From Adineta vaga (taxonomy: Eukaryota; Rotifera): 64,000 nucleotides of DNA. The position numbers and the translations under genes are program-made. The stretch is from NCBI GenBank assembly GCA_021613535.1, contig CP075492.1:18290001-18354000 (forward strand). The letters are read 5' to 3'. Below, piece by piece: positions 9,960 to 20,768 of this stretch. Numbering within the stretch: position 1 is the stretch's first letter; each line of letters opens with the position of its first letter. The notes under the pieces were generated by a model. That model was not told the DNA's origin. It was given only the letters and a program-made list of their open reading frames with translations, and did no database searches.

Positions 9960-12900
9960 ATGATCCGGAAAATTGAAAAAATTCAGAACATGGCTTTGTT
10001 TCAAGACTACGACGCATCTCAAGATCCTCCAGGGGAAGTTATTTTCCAGCCGTTGACACTAATCTACGGTAACAACGGTTCGGGAAAATCTACTCTAGCA
10101 GCCTTTTTCAAAACCCTACATCATACTACTTATATCCCTCTTTCTCTACCCGTACTTCATTATCCTCATGCTGATCAATACGCGAAGATCATTCTCGACA
10201 CTCCATCAGGTGACACGTCGTCTGAATATATTGCAAATGAATGGTCGCATCAGCCCAAAGAGGTGAAAGTATTCGATGAGGACTATTTAAATGGTAATAC
10301 GCTACTCTTTCAAGCCAATAAGGCGAAAAGCGGCTTTCACATGGACCCCAGGCATTCCAGCATAGCAGGTGAACGAAGTCGTTCGGGAATACATCTCATA
10401 CGGGCCACTCAAATTGCCACGTGGTGTTTCAATGTTCCAGAACCAAACGCAGTTGAAATTCGCCGTCTCATCGAGCGTCAACAGAGAATCCCTTATGACT
10501 TCTTCATACAATATCAGCAAAACACACAAAATATCGAAAACACGTTTTCCGCCTTGCTAGACAAACCGTTCGGTTTTGAGATCAACAATCCAATCGATAG
10601 ACAACACTGGATGACACTGGTAAACAATTCCACGCACGTTAATGAAGATGATTTGAAACAAGTACAAGACGCCTATGACCAGAATCATAACACGATCATA
10701 AGTGAGCGCAGTTTTCATTCTAAGAGGGATTGCACGAGGGGACAACCGACGCTGCTCAACGTCGTCTCTCGTAGTGGGCTGAGAATCACATGATTGATAG
10801 AAAGCTTACCTGATCTTCTGCACTCTTGCCGTTCTCTCAAACTCCTAATTTTTTATTTATGATAGTTTCCAGAAAGGAGGTGAAAACTAGAGAAAAAACG
10901 TATTTTTCTTGTCTTGTCATACTTTTGTTTCGGCTTCAACTGCGCCACGGAAGTAGCTAGAGACCTGAAATTGGGAGAGTGACTAGTTCATGCACAAATC
11001 TAGCCTTACTGCCAAAAATAGGCCTCCGTGACTCTTCCTGGCTGCGATAGGTACAACAGTCATTCTGAGACCGTGGAAAAAGTTGTGAAAAGTCCTCTAG
11101 GACAATCTGAAAATGCAGAGATTTTCGTGAGGTACGGTTGGCATCATTATGTTCGACGCTCGTTCATCTGTTAAACTGCATTATACGCATTTTGCGATAG
11201 CAACCAAAGTTATATGGAGCCGTTGAACCAAGATCCGCCAAAAGAACAGAATTTTCCTAACTGAATGTATTCTATCGTACACCATTCGACGCTGCACGCG
11301 AATATGGGATCCTCATCACGCAAAGATCTTTGCTGGAAAATGCTGGCACAGAAACATAAGGATGAATCAGGCGACAAATGTTAATGCACAAAGATGCGAA
11401 CCAGTAGTTTCCAGCAAAGATATTTTTGCGATATTAATCCCATATTCGTATGCAGCGTCGAATGGTGTACGATAGAATACATTTAGTCAGGAAAATTCTG
11501 TTCTTTTGGCGGATCTTGGTTCAACGGCTCTATATAACATGTTACCTCTTCTTTCTACCCCAAAATTCGTACATTATTGAAATGAAAATGGTGAAAGCTG
11601 AAGAAAAAATATTTCTTAAAACGGTTGAAGGGTTATACTGAGCATTGTTTGCCTCGTTGAAAAACTGCATCTAGCACAACTTACACTGCCCTAGACAAGA
11701 TCTATCTTCCCTGAAAGTTTCAGAAGTTTTCATTAAGCCACTCTGGAGGAAGTTCGGCAACAAGGGTCAGCAGGCTCAGAAACAACGATATTTTTGCGTT
11801 ATTTCCCCTAGCCAAGGTGACAGAAATCTGAAATTTCCGGGCGTTACCTATATGAGTTCGATTGATCTTATAACAAAAAAGTTATGAGGATCACAATGAC
11901 GACTGCTCAACGATTTAGTCAAAATTAGTACTTTTTTGGGTGATCCTCATATGTCCATCAAAATGTAATTGATTTCCAAACAATTATATACCATTCGATA
12001 GAGGAAAGATAGTCCTACAAAGTGATATTAGTACATCCATTCGTATCTCTCAATAACGTAATCTTTTTACATGCGAAATGAAGAAACCCTGATACAAGCG
12101 ATAATTTACTTTAGTGACACATGAAATTATGTTTCACGTTCAGAGCTCTTTTCGATTTTGCATCGTCTTGTTAAGTTCAAAATCAAATGAGATGTTGCAT
12201 TGTATGTGCTCCACATTGATCAGGCCAGGACATAATTTTGCAAATGTGACAAAATAATACAGGCTTATCAAGAATTTTCAAAAGCTATACCTTCGACCAT
12301 GTGTAACATATTTATGCTTTTTTTATAAACGATAATCAAAACAGAAAAGTGCTACCTAAAGCACATGGCGTGGGTGTGCGTGTAGAAGATACTCTCTTCT
12401 TCATCCACGCCCACACTCACACCTACCGTCACCCTAGACATCATAGTCTTCTCCGATCTAAAGATTGAATATCACAGTTTTGCACGTGAGCTATATAAGA
12501 CACACCAAGCAGCTGTAGTTACAACTTCTAATTTCCATTTAGGTAAAATCCAACAAATGTTTGAACGCGTCAATGTGTCACTCGGCTGTTATCGTCTAGT
12601 TATTAATAAATATCTAAGAGAATTTGCAACGGGTTTGCAGATAACTAGATTAGAGCTCAAGACGCAAGCAGTTATACGAAAGTATCGCAGGCGTGGATGG
12701 GACAGACTTAAATTTGATTTCAATGTGTACTCGCCCATAAAGCATTACTATGAGGGTGAATTTGTGCAGTGCTGCATCACCTTGAGAGGTCAACCCTTGA
12801 CGGATCTGTACCTGAGTGAAGCTGATAAACGAGCTTTTGCCATGTCTATTTTCTTCGCCAACTTGGTCGAGCAACAGAATGATCAGGAACAGATAGTCGT

Positions 12901-13745
12901 GATGGATGACCCAGTCACGTCACTAGATGCAAATCGAAAATCAAAGACTCTGCACTTCATCATCAACTTGTTCGAAAGACAATTAGTGAAACAAGTCATC
13001 GTGCTCTCCCATAACGCTGATGCTCTCCGTGACCTCTGGAAACTGGCACAGAAGAAGAAAATAGAGACATCAAAACTGCAGATAAATAAAAATCACACGA
13101 ATCACACATCTCTAGTCTCTGGTAAGGATTCTAAAACGTTTCGGCGGTAACTAGTCTCCTCAGTCCGATTTTAAAGATCTAAAAGGGTACGGCAGACCAT
13201 AGAAGAACATTCTTTTCAAAATTCAAAAGCCTATTGTTTATTAAGTGAGCTTAAAGATTGTACTTCTCTGTTTTAGCGACATGGACCTCGACAACATAAC
13301 GGGCTATCGCTATACGTCCGAACGCCAGTACCTCGAAGAATACTGCGAGCGTCCAAGTGAGCGCCTGCACGACAAGCGAGCAGTTTTCTTCAATATTCGA
13401 TACTGTCTGGAAAAAGCTCTGACCTACAATCCCTTTCTCAAGAGAGCAATGGAGGCTGAGCTGCAGAAACTGCACAACCCAATGTACGGCAGAGTAGTCG
13501 GAGTACTGGAAATCATTTTCAGGAATCATCCGGACTTTCAGACTAACAATCCGAGACTAGAAGCGAAGAAAGCTGAATTGATCACAGAACTTCGAGAGTT
13601 TGGAGCTGTCTCCGAATCCCTACATGCTCAGCCAGATGACCGAATCGACAACAAATCGTCAGCAGAACTAGTCCATCTGATCACGAGAGCATTTGAACTT
13701 ATTGACGATGCTTTTGGCCTTTCCTACTATTTCTTATCGGACTAG
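9960..13745 (+). CDS. AAA_13-type (PrrC/RloC-like) P-loop ATPase, split and possibly damaged
   Basis: Exon 1 begins at ATG 9960 with the family N-terminus (MIRKIEKIQNMALFQDYDA) and Walker A YGNNGSGKST. Its frame runs to about 10.75 kb; its true donor is unclear. Exon 2 (from about 12542, after TTTAG) has the ABC-like signature YLSEADKRAFA, Walker B IVVMDDPVTSLD and H-loop VLSHNAD. Intron 13147-13276 (GTAACT..TTTTAG) joins exon 3 (13277-13745), the usual C-terminal helical part. In bacteria AAA_13 proteins are SMC-like ATPases linked to stress or anticodon-nuclease systems; the role here is unknown. The coiled-coil middle expected between exons 1 and 2 is missing or replaced by a 1.8 kb stretch containing a long hairpin, so the gene may be truncated. 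Bacterial-type domain and balanced base use suggest transfer. Confidence 0.65.
11209..11538. repeat. Long inverted repeat, about 130-bp arms and 68-bp loop
   Basis: The left arm 11209-11339 (GTTATATGGAGCCGTTGAAC..) is the reverse complement of the right arm 11408-11538 (..GTTCAACGGCTCTATATAAC) with few mismatches. No coding frame spans it. It lies inside the region separating the two halves of the AAA ATPase gene and could be a foldback/MITE-type insertion or a source of hairpin RNA. Confidence 0.8.
12368..12435. repeat. Telomere-like hairpin (GCGTGGGTGTGCGTG / CACGCCCACACTCACACC)
   Basis: A G-rich arm and C-rich arm are separated by about 22 bp. It lies about 110 bp upstream of the second ATPase exon and belongs to the dispersed TGTGGG-type family. 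Confidence 0.65.
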
Positions 13746-14830
13746 GCATCAGAGTGAACGCTAGTTGGCAGCGACAGAGGATGAGTATTCATGCTCAATT
13801 TCTGTAATGAACTCAGTTATTCGAATATAGAAGAAACAGCGAGTATCACATAACTTTGCTCTTTTCTTTTAGAAAAGGATCAGCGAAACGATAGTTGAGC
13901 ATTATTGGCGAGTAGTAGATCATTCAAAGATGAGCAGAAAAAGAGTTTTTCAAAAGTGTCCTATATGGGGCATTAGACAGGTTTTTCGCCCAGTTCTTCT
14001 AAAAGCCTCAGTTTGAGTTCTAATATTCAAGGACAAGGTAAGAGAGTCATGCTTCGTTTGATCGTTTAGAAAGCATCGGAGCAGGTTGAAGTACGACAGT
14101 TATTGTTTCGACGAGCAAGACTTTCTACGGTTCTCAGTGCAAAGACAGAACACTTCGAAACCATATCTAGGAACTGTCTTTTCCGCTTACTTAATGACCA
14201 ATGATGTTCTAGACGCCGTTTTGAGCCTTATTCATGATTCTATTGACTGCCTGTGAGAATGTTGCAAAGAAGACGTACTATTTACCCAGACGATGTTTTA
14301 TTAGCGTTCAGCATCGTTCACCTTTAGTCGTCGTTGAATTACTGTTTGAGGGTGAGTGTGGGTGTGTTTAGAATAAATATTTTAAAGAATTCTATTTATT
14401 AATCTATAGGCTTTGTCCACAAAGATACACGTTTAAAATTCCGATAGGAATGTATCCACAAATACGCATTAATAAATACGAAAAATTTAGGGGTGTGAGT
14501 AATACCCGCCATGACCGGTTTCGACTGAATTTCACAGTCTCATCAGATAGCTTACAGGTTGAACCTGATTACAAACCTCAATTAACTAAATTTATAAAAA
14601 TCTAGTCAATTAAAATTCCAATCGAATTCGATTGGCTTCTGGTTTAATCCTAAAATCACGGTAAATATTAGCAGAATTGTATAATTGAAATATTTTAAGT
14701 GTGTTATCTGAAATGAAAGAAGCGAATCATTGAATCTATGTCTTTTTAAGAATTGTAGACTCAAATGAAAGATTTTTTTGAAACAAAGAGAAAATTGATA
14801 TACGAAGAAATAGTTATATTGAAAGAATAT
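13746..14830. other. Intergenic with one telomere-like tract and a ribozyme-like motif
   Basis: No gene is seen. A single G-rich arm (TGAGGGTGAGTGTGGGTGTG) lies at 14348-14367. A hammerhead-like core at 14500-14580 is listed separately. Confidence 0.4.
14500..14580 (-). ncRNA. Candidate hammerhead ribozyme core
   Basis: On the minus strand the sequence reads CTGATGAG, then ACTGTGAAATTCAGT, then CGAAAC: both conserved hammerhead boxes separated by a perfect 5-bp stem II with a 7-nt loop. A short stem III (GGT/ACC, with the GGTT near 14575) and an apical CAGGTT/AACCTG stem-loop in the stem I position can be drawn, but the base of stem I does not pair well. Short-stem-III hammerheads are known in Penelope-like elements, which are abundant in bdelloids. 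This may be a decayed element terminus; no reverse transcriptase remnant was seen nearby. Confidence 0.4.
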
Positions 14831-16000
14831 CTAAAGTGTGGTTGATAGTTTAGTTGTTGACTTCGGATTTTCGCTATCCATATAGACGATTCTATATTGG
14901 ATTTTTCGATGTTTGCATATCCAGTAGCAAGCAACTATAGTATGGCTTACGGTGCAGGCGAAAATAAGTAGAAGATAGCGTGGCTTAGAGAAAGAATTAA
15001 ATATGAGAAGAAAATGAATACTTTTTAGTTTTTCAATAATGATTTCATGAGGAACTTGTGAAAAGAGAAGCAAGCTAATTCTTACAAATTCATTTTATGA
15101 AGGTGAGAATAAATCTGTCGCTATCTTACCAGTCGAACTCTGTATCAAACAACTTGTCGTACAATGTTTTCCGACGCATTGGGTTCAATATATGGTGAAT
15201 CGTATGAAGGAAATTTGATTGAGTTGTTTCGCTTAGATCCAGACTTTGATCCCATTCGACTTTTGCAGGATCATATGTAGATGGGAATAAAAGCAATTTG
15301 TCGATTGATAGATCTGTTGCATCATTCATAAGAGCACGAGTTTCACAATGTCTAGTAAGATAAAATTGAGCATAAAGAGTTATTAGAATTTTTTTATGAC
15401 GGTGGAATTGCATTTTTCTATTGGTAAATGACGAGATTGATCTAGAAAGCAGAAAGGAATTTCTATAGAAATGTTAAACAAAGAAGTTTCATTGAGTTTT
15501 ATTATGTGAAATAGTTCTATCGATTTTAAAGAAAATAGAATCAGATAGATATATAAGCGAATTAATTTGGAGAGAAATTGTTGAATTGTAAAAATGATCA
15601 AACAATTGTATATAAATCTACATATCTTGGCGGACCGATTGATAGCAAATTATCATATTTAGGAGTTGAATCTGTTATGTTATGATTATCAGTTGATATC
15701 GTCTAATAGAAAGAAATTTTGAATTATTGTAGTAGAAAAGTAGAAAAAAAATTAACTGACTGAATTATATTCCATGAATTCATTGTAGTTTTTATAGATT
15801 AAATTTTGATTGTAATTGTTTGCTAATGAACAAAATGTGATTGATTTCCAAGTTGTACATATGAATAACCATATAAGTATCAGAATTACTAGGAGTACAG
15901 CGAAGATTTTTAAATATTTGACTAAGTAGAGGAGAAATAAATGTTTATCAGATGTGGAGACATCTAAATCTTTGCATTGATTCACATCTCTAAATGTCAA
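14831..16000 (-). CDS. Unrecognised spliced gene with membrane segments (partial model)
   Basis: Several minus-strand exon-like frames connect through small introns. The frame ending near 15752 has a hydrophobic segment (FAVLLVILILIWLFI). Downstream exons give LNETSLFNISIEIPF.., then across GTCATA..TTACTAG to HCETRALMNDATDLS..FDTEFD, then across GTAAGA..TTAG in matching phase 2 to a last exon with a second hydrophobic stretch (YLLLIFACTVSHTIVACYW) and a polar tail. The good phase at the last junction supports a real gene. The 5' end is uncertain, since the apparent start at 16000 lies next to a possible acceptor. Two membrane segments flanking an extracellular Asn-x-Thr/Ser-containing loop are suggested. 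I do not recognise the family. Confidence 0.4.
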
Positions 16001-16373
16001 TCTTTGTAGTAGATAACATAAATAATATTTTACTAAACAGAAAATCTTTATTTGTGTTTAATAATTCAAAAATAAATCATATATGGATACTCATTTTTAA
16101 CAATAATGCCATTGAGTGATATATAAAAAAGTAATTGATAAAGAAACGAATATTAAATATTGTATCAAACTTGATAATTAAATTGGATTCTGATAGTATA
16201 ATTTATTTCTAAAATATTTCAAAATCTAAGATACAAATGCTAATTAGCGAATATATAAATGAAGACAAACAAGTTATTTTTTTTAATTTTCTTATTATAA
16301 GATGATTTCTGATTTATTTTACAGTTTTGCTTATGAGTTTGAATGTTCATCTGATCATTTCACAGTAAAAGCT

Positions 16374-16615
16374 TCTTTAGACGTTTATGAATAAGTTCGT
16401 TTCTAGCATCTCGACGATTACGACTACCGACAATCATCTTAACTCCAGCTGCTGGTGTATTCCGAAAGACATTTTCATATACTCCATGCATACCTCGTTT
16501 AAATGTACGAAATCTTTTTCATGTTTGTAATGAATGAAGAATCGATCTTGGAACTGTTGGATATTTTCTTCTATTATATCTAATTGTAAAATCGCGTAGT
16601 TCTACGTTTATCGGC
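16374..16615 (-). pseudogene. Remnant of an unrecognised coding exon with a stop
   Basis: One minus-strand frame reads like protein on both sides of an in-frame TGA: LRDFTIRYNRRKYPTVPRS..LQT, stop, then KRFRTFKRGMHGVYENVF..NELIHKRLKKLLL with a natural stop at 16370-16373. The regular basic sequence and continuity across the TGA suggest a decayed C-terminal exon. No family is recognised. Confidence 0.35.
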
Positions 16616-17368
16616 TTGCAGAAGCCGCCGGTGCTAGTCAAATTACTTATTTATTTTTAGTATTTGTTCTATCTGGATGTTTTTAGTGGAGGTAATATTC
16701 ATTTGTTGGGAGAACGAAAAAAGCACCTTTGGACAGAACACGTGTGCACAGTATTATCGATAAGGAGCAAAGGCAAACAACTCAGGTGAGTGCTGGTATA
16801 AACGAGTACGTATGATGAAATGCTTCGAACTTTTCTTACGCAGTTATGTAATATCAGCTTATAAACTGTGTAAGAAATCGAAGAAAAGCTTCAAAAGAAT
16901 TCAGCAGTGTAAAGACGCTGTAGAATTAAATAGCCGTCATTTAAGGGCATCCTACCAGTCTCTAATTTTCCTGCCCGCTAAAAGTGACCTTTTCAATGTG
17001 AGACTTGAGTGATCTCAGACGGGTGCTCCTTCTAGAAGTCAGCAGCTTTTTACTATCCAGATATATGCATCGTTTTTATTTCCCACAAAGGGAAAGACAG
17101 TTCTCCAAAAAAGAGTAGGATAGAACAAGTTTGTCACGAATTTCACTAACAAACTCTCAGCTCCGGAGGTCGTCGAGTCACAGTTAAGATAGCATGGTAG
17201 ATTCAGTGGTTATCATTTCAGAAACATCCAGTCATGTGCGGTCGAATTTGCGAAAACTGTGCTGTTATCTTTCATTTCTATAGGGAAACTGGACGAGGAG
17301 CGGTTTGCTACATTACTGTCAAAAATACATTGTATAACGCTAATCACGTTAATTAAAAGATACATCAA
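16616..17368. other. Intergenic, no gene recognised
   Basis: Upstream region of the FAD monooxygenase. A 66-codon frame at 16812-17012 has no family features. Confidence 0.4.
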
Positions 17369-18589
17369 ATGCCCAAGAATATTCTTATATCAGGTGCCGG
17401 AATTGCTGGACCCACCGTTGCTTTCTGGCTTGTTCGTTATGGGATGAAGGTCACTGTTATCGAACGATCACCTCAATTACGCTCCGCAGGACAGACAATC
17501 GATATTCGTGGTACAGGTCTTGAAGTCGTACGGAAGATGGGCCTTGAAGACATTATTCGAGCAAGAAGCACTCAAGAAAAGGGTATCAACTTTGTAGATA
17601 GAGAGAATCGTACACAAGCCGCATTTCCTGTGGAGACAATGGATGGACAATCCTTCGTTGCTGAAATAGAGATAGTTCGAGGAGAACTTGCTACATTGCT
17701 TTATGAGCAGACCCGTAACGATGTTGAGTATATCTTTGGTGATAAAATAACTGCCATCGTAGATCGAGATGATCGAGTGCAAGCCAGTTTTTCAAAGGGA
17801 GCTGATCGTGAATTTGATCTGATCATAATTGCGGATGGATTAAATTCAAAAACTCGGGAACTCGTCTTCGAAAGTAGTACATCACCTATTCATCGTCTTG
17901 GTCAATATACATCCTACTTCTCGATCCCGTACGAAGAATCAGATGGCACTTGGTCACGTTGGTACAATGCACCTGGAGGTAGATGTATTTTGCTACGACC
18001 CGATGGTCAAGAAACCAACACAACTCGTGCATTTCTAACGCTCAGTAGTTCTCCAAATGGATTAGAAAAACTCGACATAAACAGTCAGAAAGCAGAGATG
18101 CACAAGTTGTTTGCAGATGCTGGTTGGGAAACACCTCGTGTATTATCTTCTATGGAGAATTCTAGCGATTTTTATTTACAAGAAGTCGCCCAAGTCAAAA
18201 TGGATGTGTGGTCAAAGGGTCGAGTCGCTCTATTAGGAGATGCTGGTTACTGTCCGTCACCAATTAGTGGTATGGGAACGAGTGTTGCAATTGTTGGAGC
18301 ATACATTCTTGCAGCAGAGATTGCTCACCATGAGGATCACAAAAACGCATTTGCTTCGTATGAAACTCTTCTTCGCCCATACATTACAAAGGCACAGAGC
18401 TTGCCTCCTGGCGCGCCGCATTTTGCAACTCCGCAGACTGAGTGGGGAATTTGGATACTTCATAAAGTGCTAAGTGTTGCAAGTTTTGGTATAAGAGTAG
18501 GAGCGGCACGCTTCTTTAGAAAGTTTTTGTCGCCTCCTGCCGAGTCTATCGAACTTCCAACCTATGACACACAGATTATTCGACAATAA
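17369..18589 (+). CDS. FAD-dependent monooxygenase (PHBH/TetX-like class A), intronless
   Basis: A 406-residue single-exon protein of normal family length. It has the N-terminal dinucleotide motif ILISGAGIAGPTVAFWL (residues 4-20), an ERSP acid at the end of strand 2, the DG motif DLIIIADGLNSKTR (about 152-165), and the FAD ribityl GD motif RVALLGDAGYCPSPISGMG (about 285-303). Class A flavin monooxygenases hydroxylate small aromatic or polyketide substrates using NAD(P)H and O2; the substrate here cannot be told. There is no signal peptide. The absence of introns, the balanced base composition compared with flanks, and resemblance to bacterial/fungal enzymes make it a good candidate for horizontal transfer, common in bdelloids. 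Confidence 0.9.
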   Translation: MPKNILISGAGIAGPTVAFWLVRYGMKVTVIERSPQLRSAGQTIDIRGTGLEVVRKMGLEDIIRARSTQEKGINFVDRENRTQAAFPVETMDGQSFVAEIEIVRGELATLLYEQTRNDVEYIFGDKITAIVDRDDRVQASFSKGADREFDLIIIADGLNSKTRELVFESSTSPIHRLGQYTSYFSIPYEESDGTWSRWYNAPGGRCILLRPDGQETNTTRAFLTLSSSPNGLEKLDINSQKAEMHKLFADAGWETPRVLSSMENSSDFYLQEVAQVKMDVWSKGRVALLGDAGYCPSPISGMGTSVAIVGAYILAAEIAHHEDHKNAFASYETLLRPYITKAQSLPPGAPHFATPQTEWGIWILHKVLSVASFGIRVGAARFFRKFLSPPAESIELPTYDTQIIRQ

Positions 18590-18974
18590 ATCATTAATGT
18601 GAGTGTGAATATCAGTTTTTATTCAACTCAAATTCACATTCTGAAGAATTTTATATATCTTTTTTTCGCCTTATCATTCGTTCTCCCTTGTCCGAACAAC
18701 TCCTCCCAGTTTCAAATCACCGAGATTATATTAATTTATTAGCCAGCAAAGGACAACTATGACTATACTAAGCAGATCCCCTCGACACGACATAGCCTGA
18801 TTCGTTAGTTACAACTAAAATCACACACATTTTCAATATTTCAATAGTGCTATCCGTATTTCATAAAGTAAGTTCCAGTTGACTTCATTTAAAAAAAAAG
18901 AAGGAAAAGCCGTAGAATATTAATCAGAGATGTTCAAAGTCAATACGAAAACCACCGACTTGATATGAAAATTA
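18590..18974. other. Intergenic, nothing seen
   Basis: AT-rich 3' flank of the monooxygenase without frames, repeats or motifs of note. Confidence 0.4.
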
Positions 18975-19216
18975 TTATGAAGAAAGCAATGAGCTATAGA
19001 GGGATACTGGTAGTTTATGTCCTCTCGTTTGAAGATGGTGACTGCCAGTAGTTGTTACAGTGACATTAATGATTGCATCCATTCCAGGAAGATCATGACA
19101 ACCATAATAATCAGAATCAATATTAATGAAAGTAAAAGAAGTTGTATCACCTGCTTGGGTAATTTGAATATTAAGTTCTCTAGTACCATTAATCCCTTGA
19201 AACATTGTAGCTAAAT
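18975..19216 (-). pseudogene. Short exon-like fragment, function unknown
   Basis: A minus-strand frame follows a good acceptor (TATTTAATTTAG) and reads MFQGINGTRELNIQITQ..GDTTSFTFINIDSDYYGC and on to a stop. It looks like an extracellular beta-rich segment. No upstream exon could be joined in frame with confidence, so it may be the tail of a decayed gene. No family is recognised. Confidence 0.25.
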
Positions 19217-19925
19217 TAAATACTAATTAATCGGCAACAGGTAGAGCTACTTTTGGACTGAGTGTACTATTCTAAGTAAAAAGTCCGACTGAATCTAGTT
19301 GGATTTCCTTTAGAATAAGTTGAATTCTGAACGATGCAACTGTCAGAGCAACATAAAATAAGCTTAACAAGCGAGTGCGTGCACGATGTAGTACATTGTC
19401 ATCGTGAAGAGTGTGAATGTGGAGATTTAACTCCTCTTGAACTTACCCCCTTTCACACGACAAATAGAACTAGTGATTGAGACTGAGTATGTATGTATGT
19501 ACGACAAATAAGATGTATTCATCTTCGATCAGATTCACTATACCTTGTTCTGATGGACACTACTACTTTCAGATTTTGTCAAAACGAGTGTTAGGGACTA
19601 TGAGCGTGTTTCCTTTTTTTTAAACTACTTGCTATCATGCATATCATAGTTATACTTTTTTGCCGATATTCAGTACCTGGATAGTCTCTCTAATACTTAT
19701 AATATCTTCCGTATGAAACAGACAAGTGTCTTGAGGAAAAATGCTAACCCCTTGAACTACTGTAGACTAACGTTAAACTTTGTTTTCAAGATCATTTTAT
19801 TGAATAGAAAGAATAGAAAAGACTTCACCATATAGAGCTGAAATAGATACATTAAAGGAAAAAAAAGTTGTTCAATGTTTTCTTATTCACAGTTTAATAG
19901 TTTAACCACATACGCGAGGAACACC
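19217..19925. other. Intergenic, nothing seen
   Basis: AT-rich; no coding frame or repeat structure noted. Confidence 0.4.
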
Positions 19926-20129
19926 TCATTGACGACACCATGTTTGACAATTGCCAGAACAACAACCAAATGAACCACAGCTTGTGAGTAAGCATTCACG
20001 AGCATCTTTTCCTTTCATATCAGATAATAATGCACTCAATGGCGATGATGGAGATTTTTCTTCTCCGAAAGCATTTACTGCCTCATCACTGATGAGACTA
20101 GCCATCATGATTGTTGCCATAACAAACAT
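19926..20129 (-). CDS. Small secreted six-cysteine prepropeptide (inhibitor-knot-like spacing)
   Basis: The 67-residue product has three parts: a signal peptide of about 20 residues (MFVMATIMMASLISDEAVNA), an acidic/serine-rich pro-region ending in the basic site GKDAR, and a C-terminal peptide of about 23 residues with six cysteines spaced C-x4-C-x4-CC-x3-C-x3-C. This order and the C-C-CC-C-C framework are those of cystine-knot peptides, including many antimicrobial, ion-channel-directed and hormone-like peptides. Only the architecture is seen; activity is unknown. The first upstream ATG is out of frame, so 20129 is the start. No intron interrupts it. A chance frame cannot be excluded, but signal, pro and Cys parts together are unlikely by chance. 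Confidence 0.55.
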   Translation of the reverse strand: MFVMATIMMASLISDEAVNAFGEEKSPSSPLSALLSDMKGKDARECLLTSCGSFGCCSGNCQTWCRQ

Positions 20130-20768
20130 AAGAAAAAAAATGTTCTTTTGCGCATGTGAAACTTAATCTCATATATGTCAATTACACATTTTGGTTACTA
20201 CGACTTCCTCTTTTTTTGGTTATATTCCGTCGTAAGTAACTTTATACTTAACTTTTTGTGCGACTCAAGTATTGTAGATGACAAATTAAACTGTATCAAT
20301 ATTTAGTTTGTTTCATAGTTTCGTAACAGAATAGAAAGACGAAATATTTAAATTTAGAACGGATTAGTTAATGTCATAGCTCTTCTTTTGTTACTGAAGA
20401 TGATTCAGAAACGAATATGACTTCATCGACGTAAACAGCCTAACTGTTATCAGTTTCTAACCTAAAGGTTCCGCATTCAACAGTCGATGCAATATAGTGT
20501 CGTACTGTCTCAACGGTTCTTAGCAATTGGTGACTATATCCACTACACCCGCACCTTCAAGGTTTTGAGCAATTCTATACTATGTTATTTATCGAAAATA
20601 TTTTCTTTCTATTCTCAATAAACTATATCAATACTTCAATTCACACTAGATTATTTACAGATGAAAGCATACATTTTCTCTTTCTATTGAATAAAAAATT
20701 CGATATATTTGCATAAACAGACAAGTAATGTGTGTATTTGATTAAATGTATATAAACGATATTTATTC
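20130..20768. other. Intergenic upstream of the DEG/ENaC gene
   Basis: AT-rich. It should contain the 5' end of the DEG/ENaC gene, but no in-frame ATG or convincing 5' exon was found. Confidence 0.35.
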
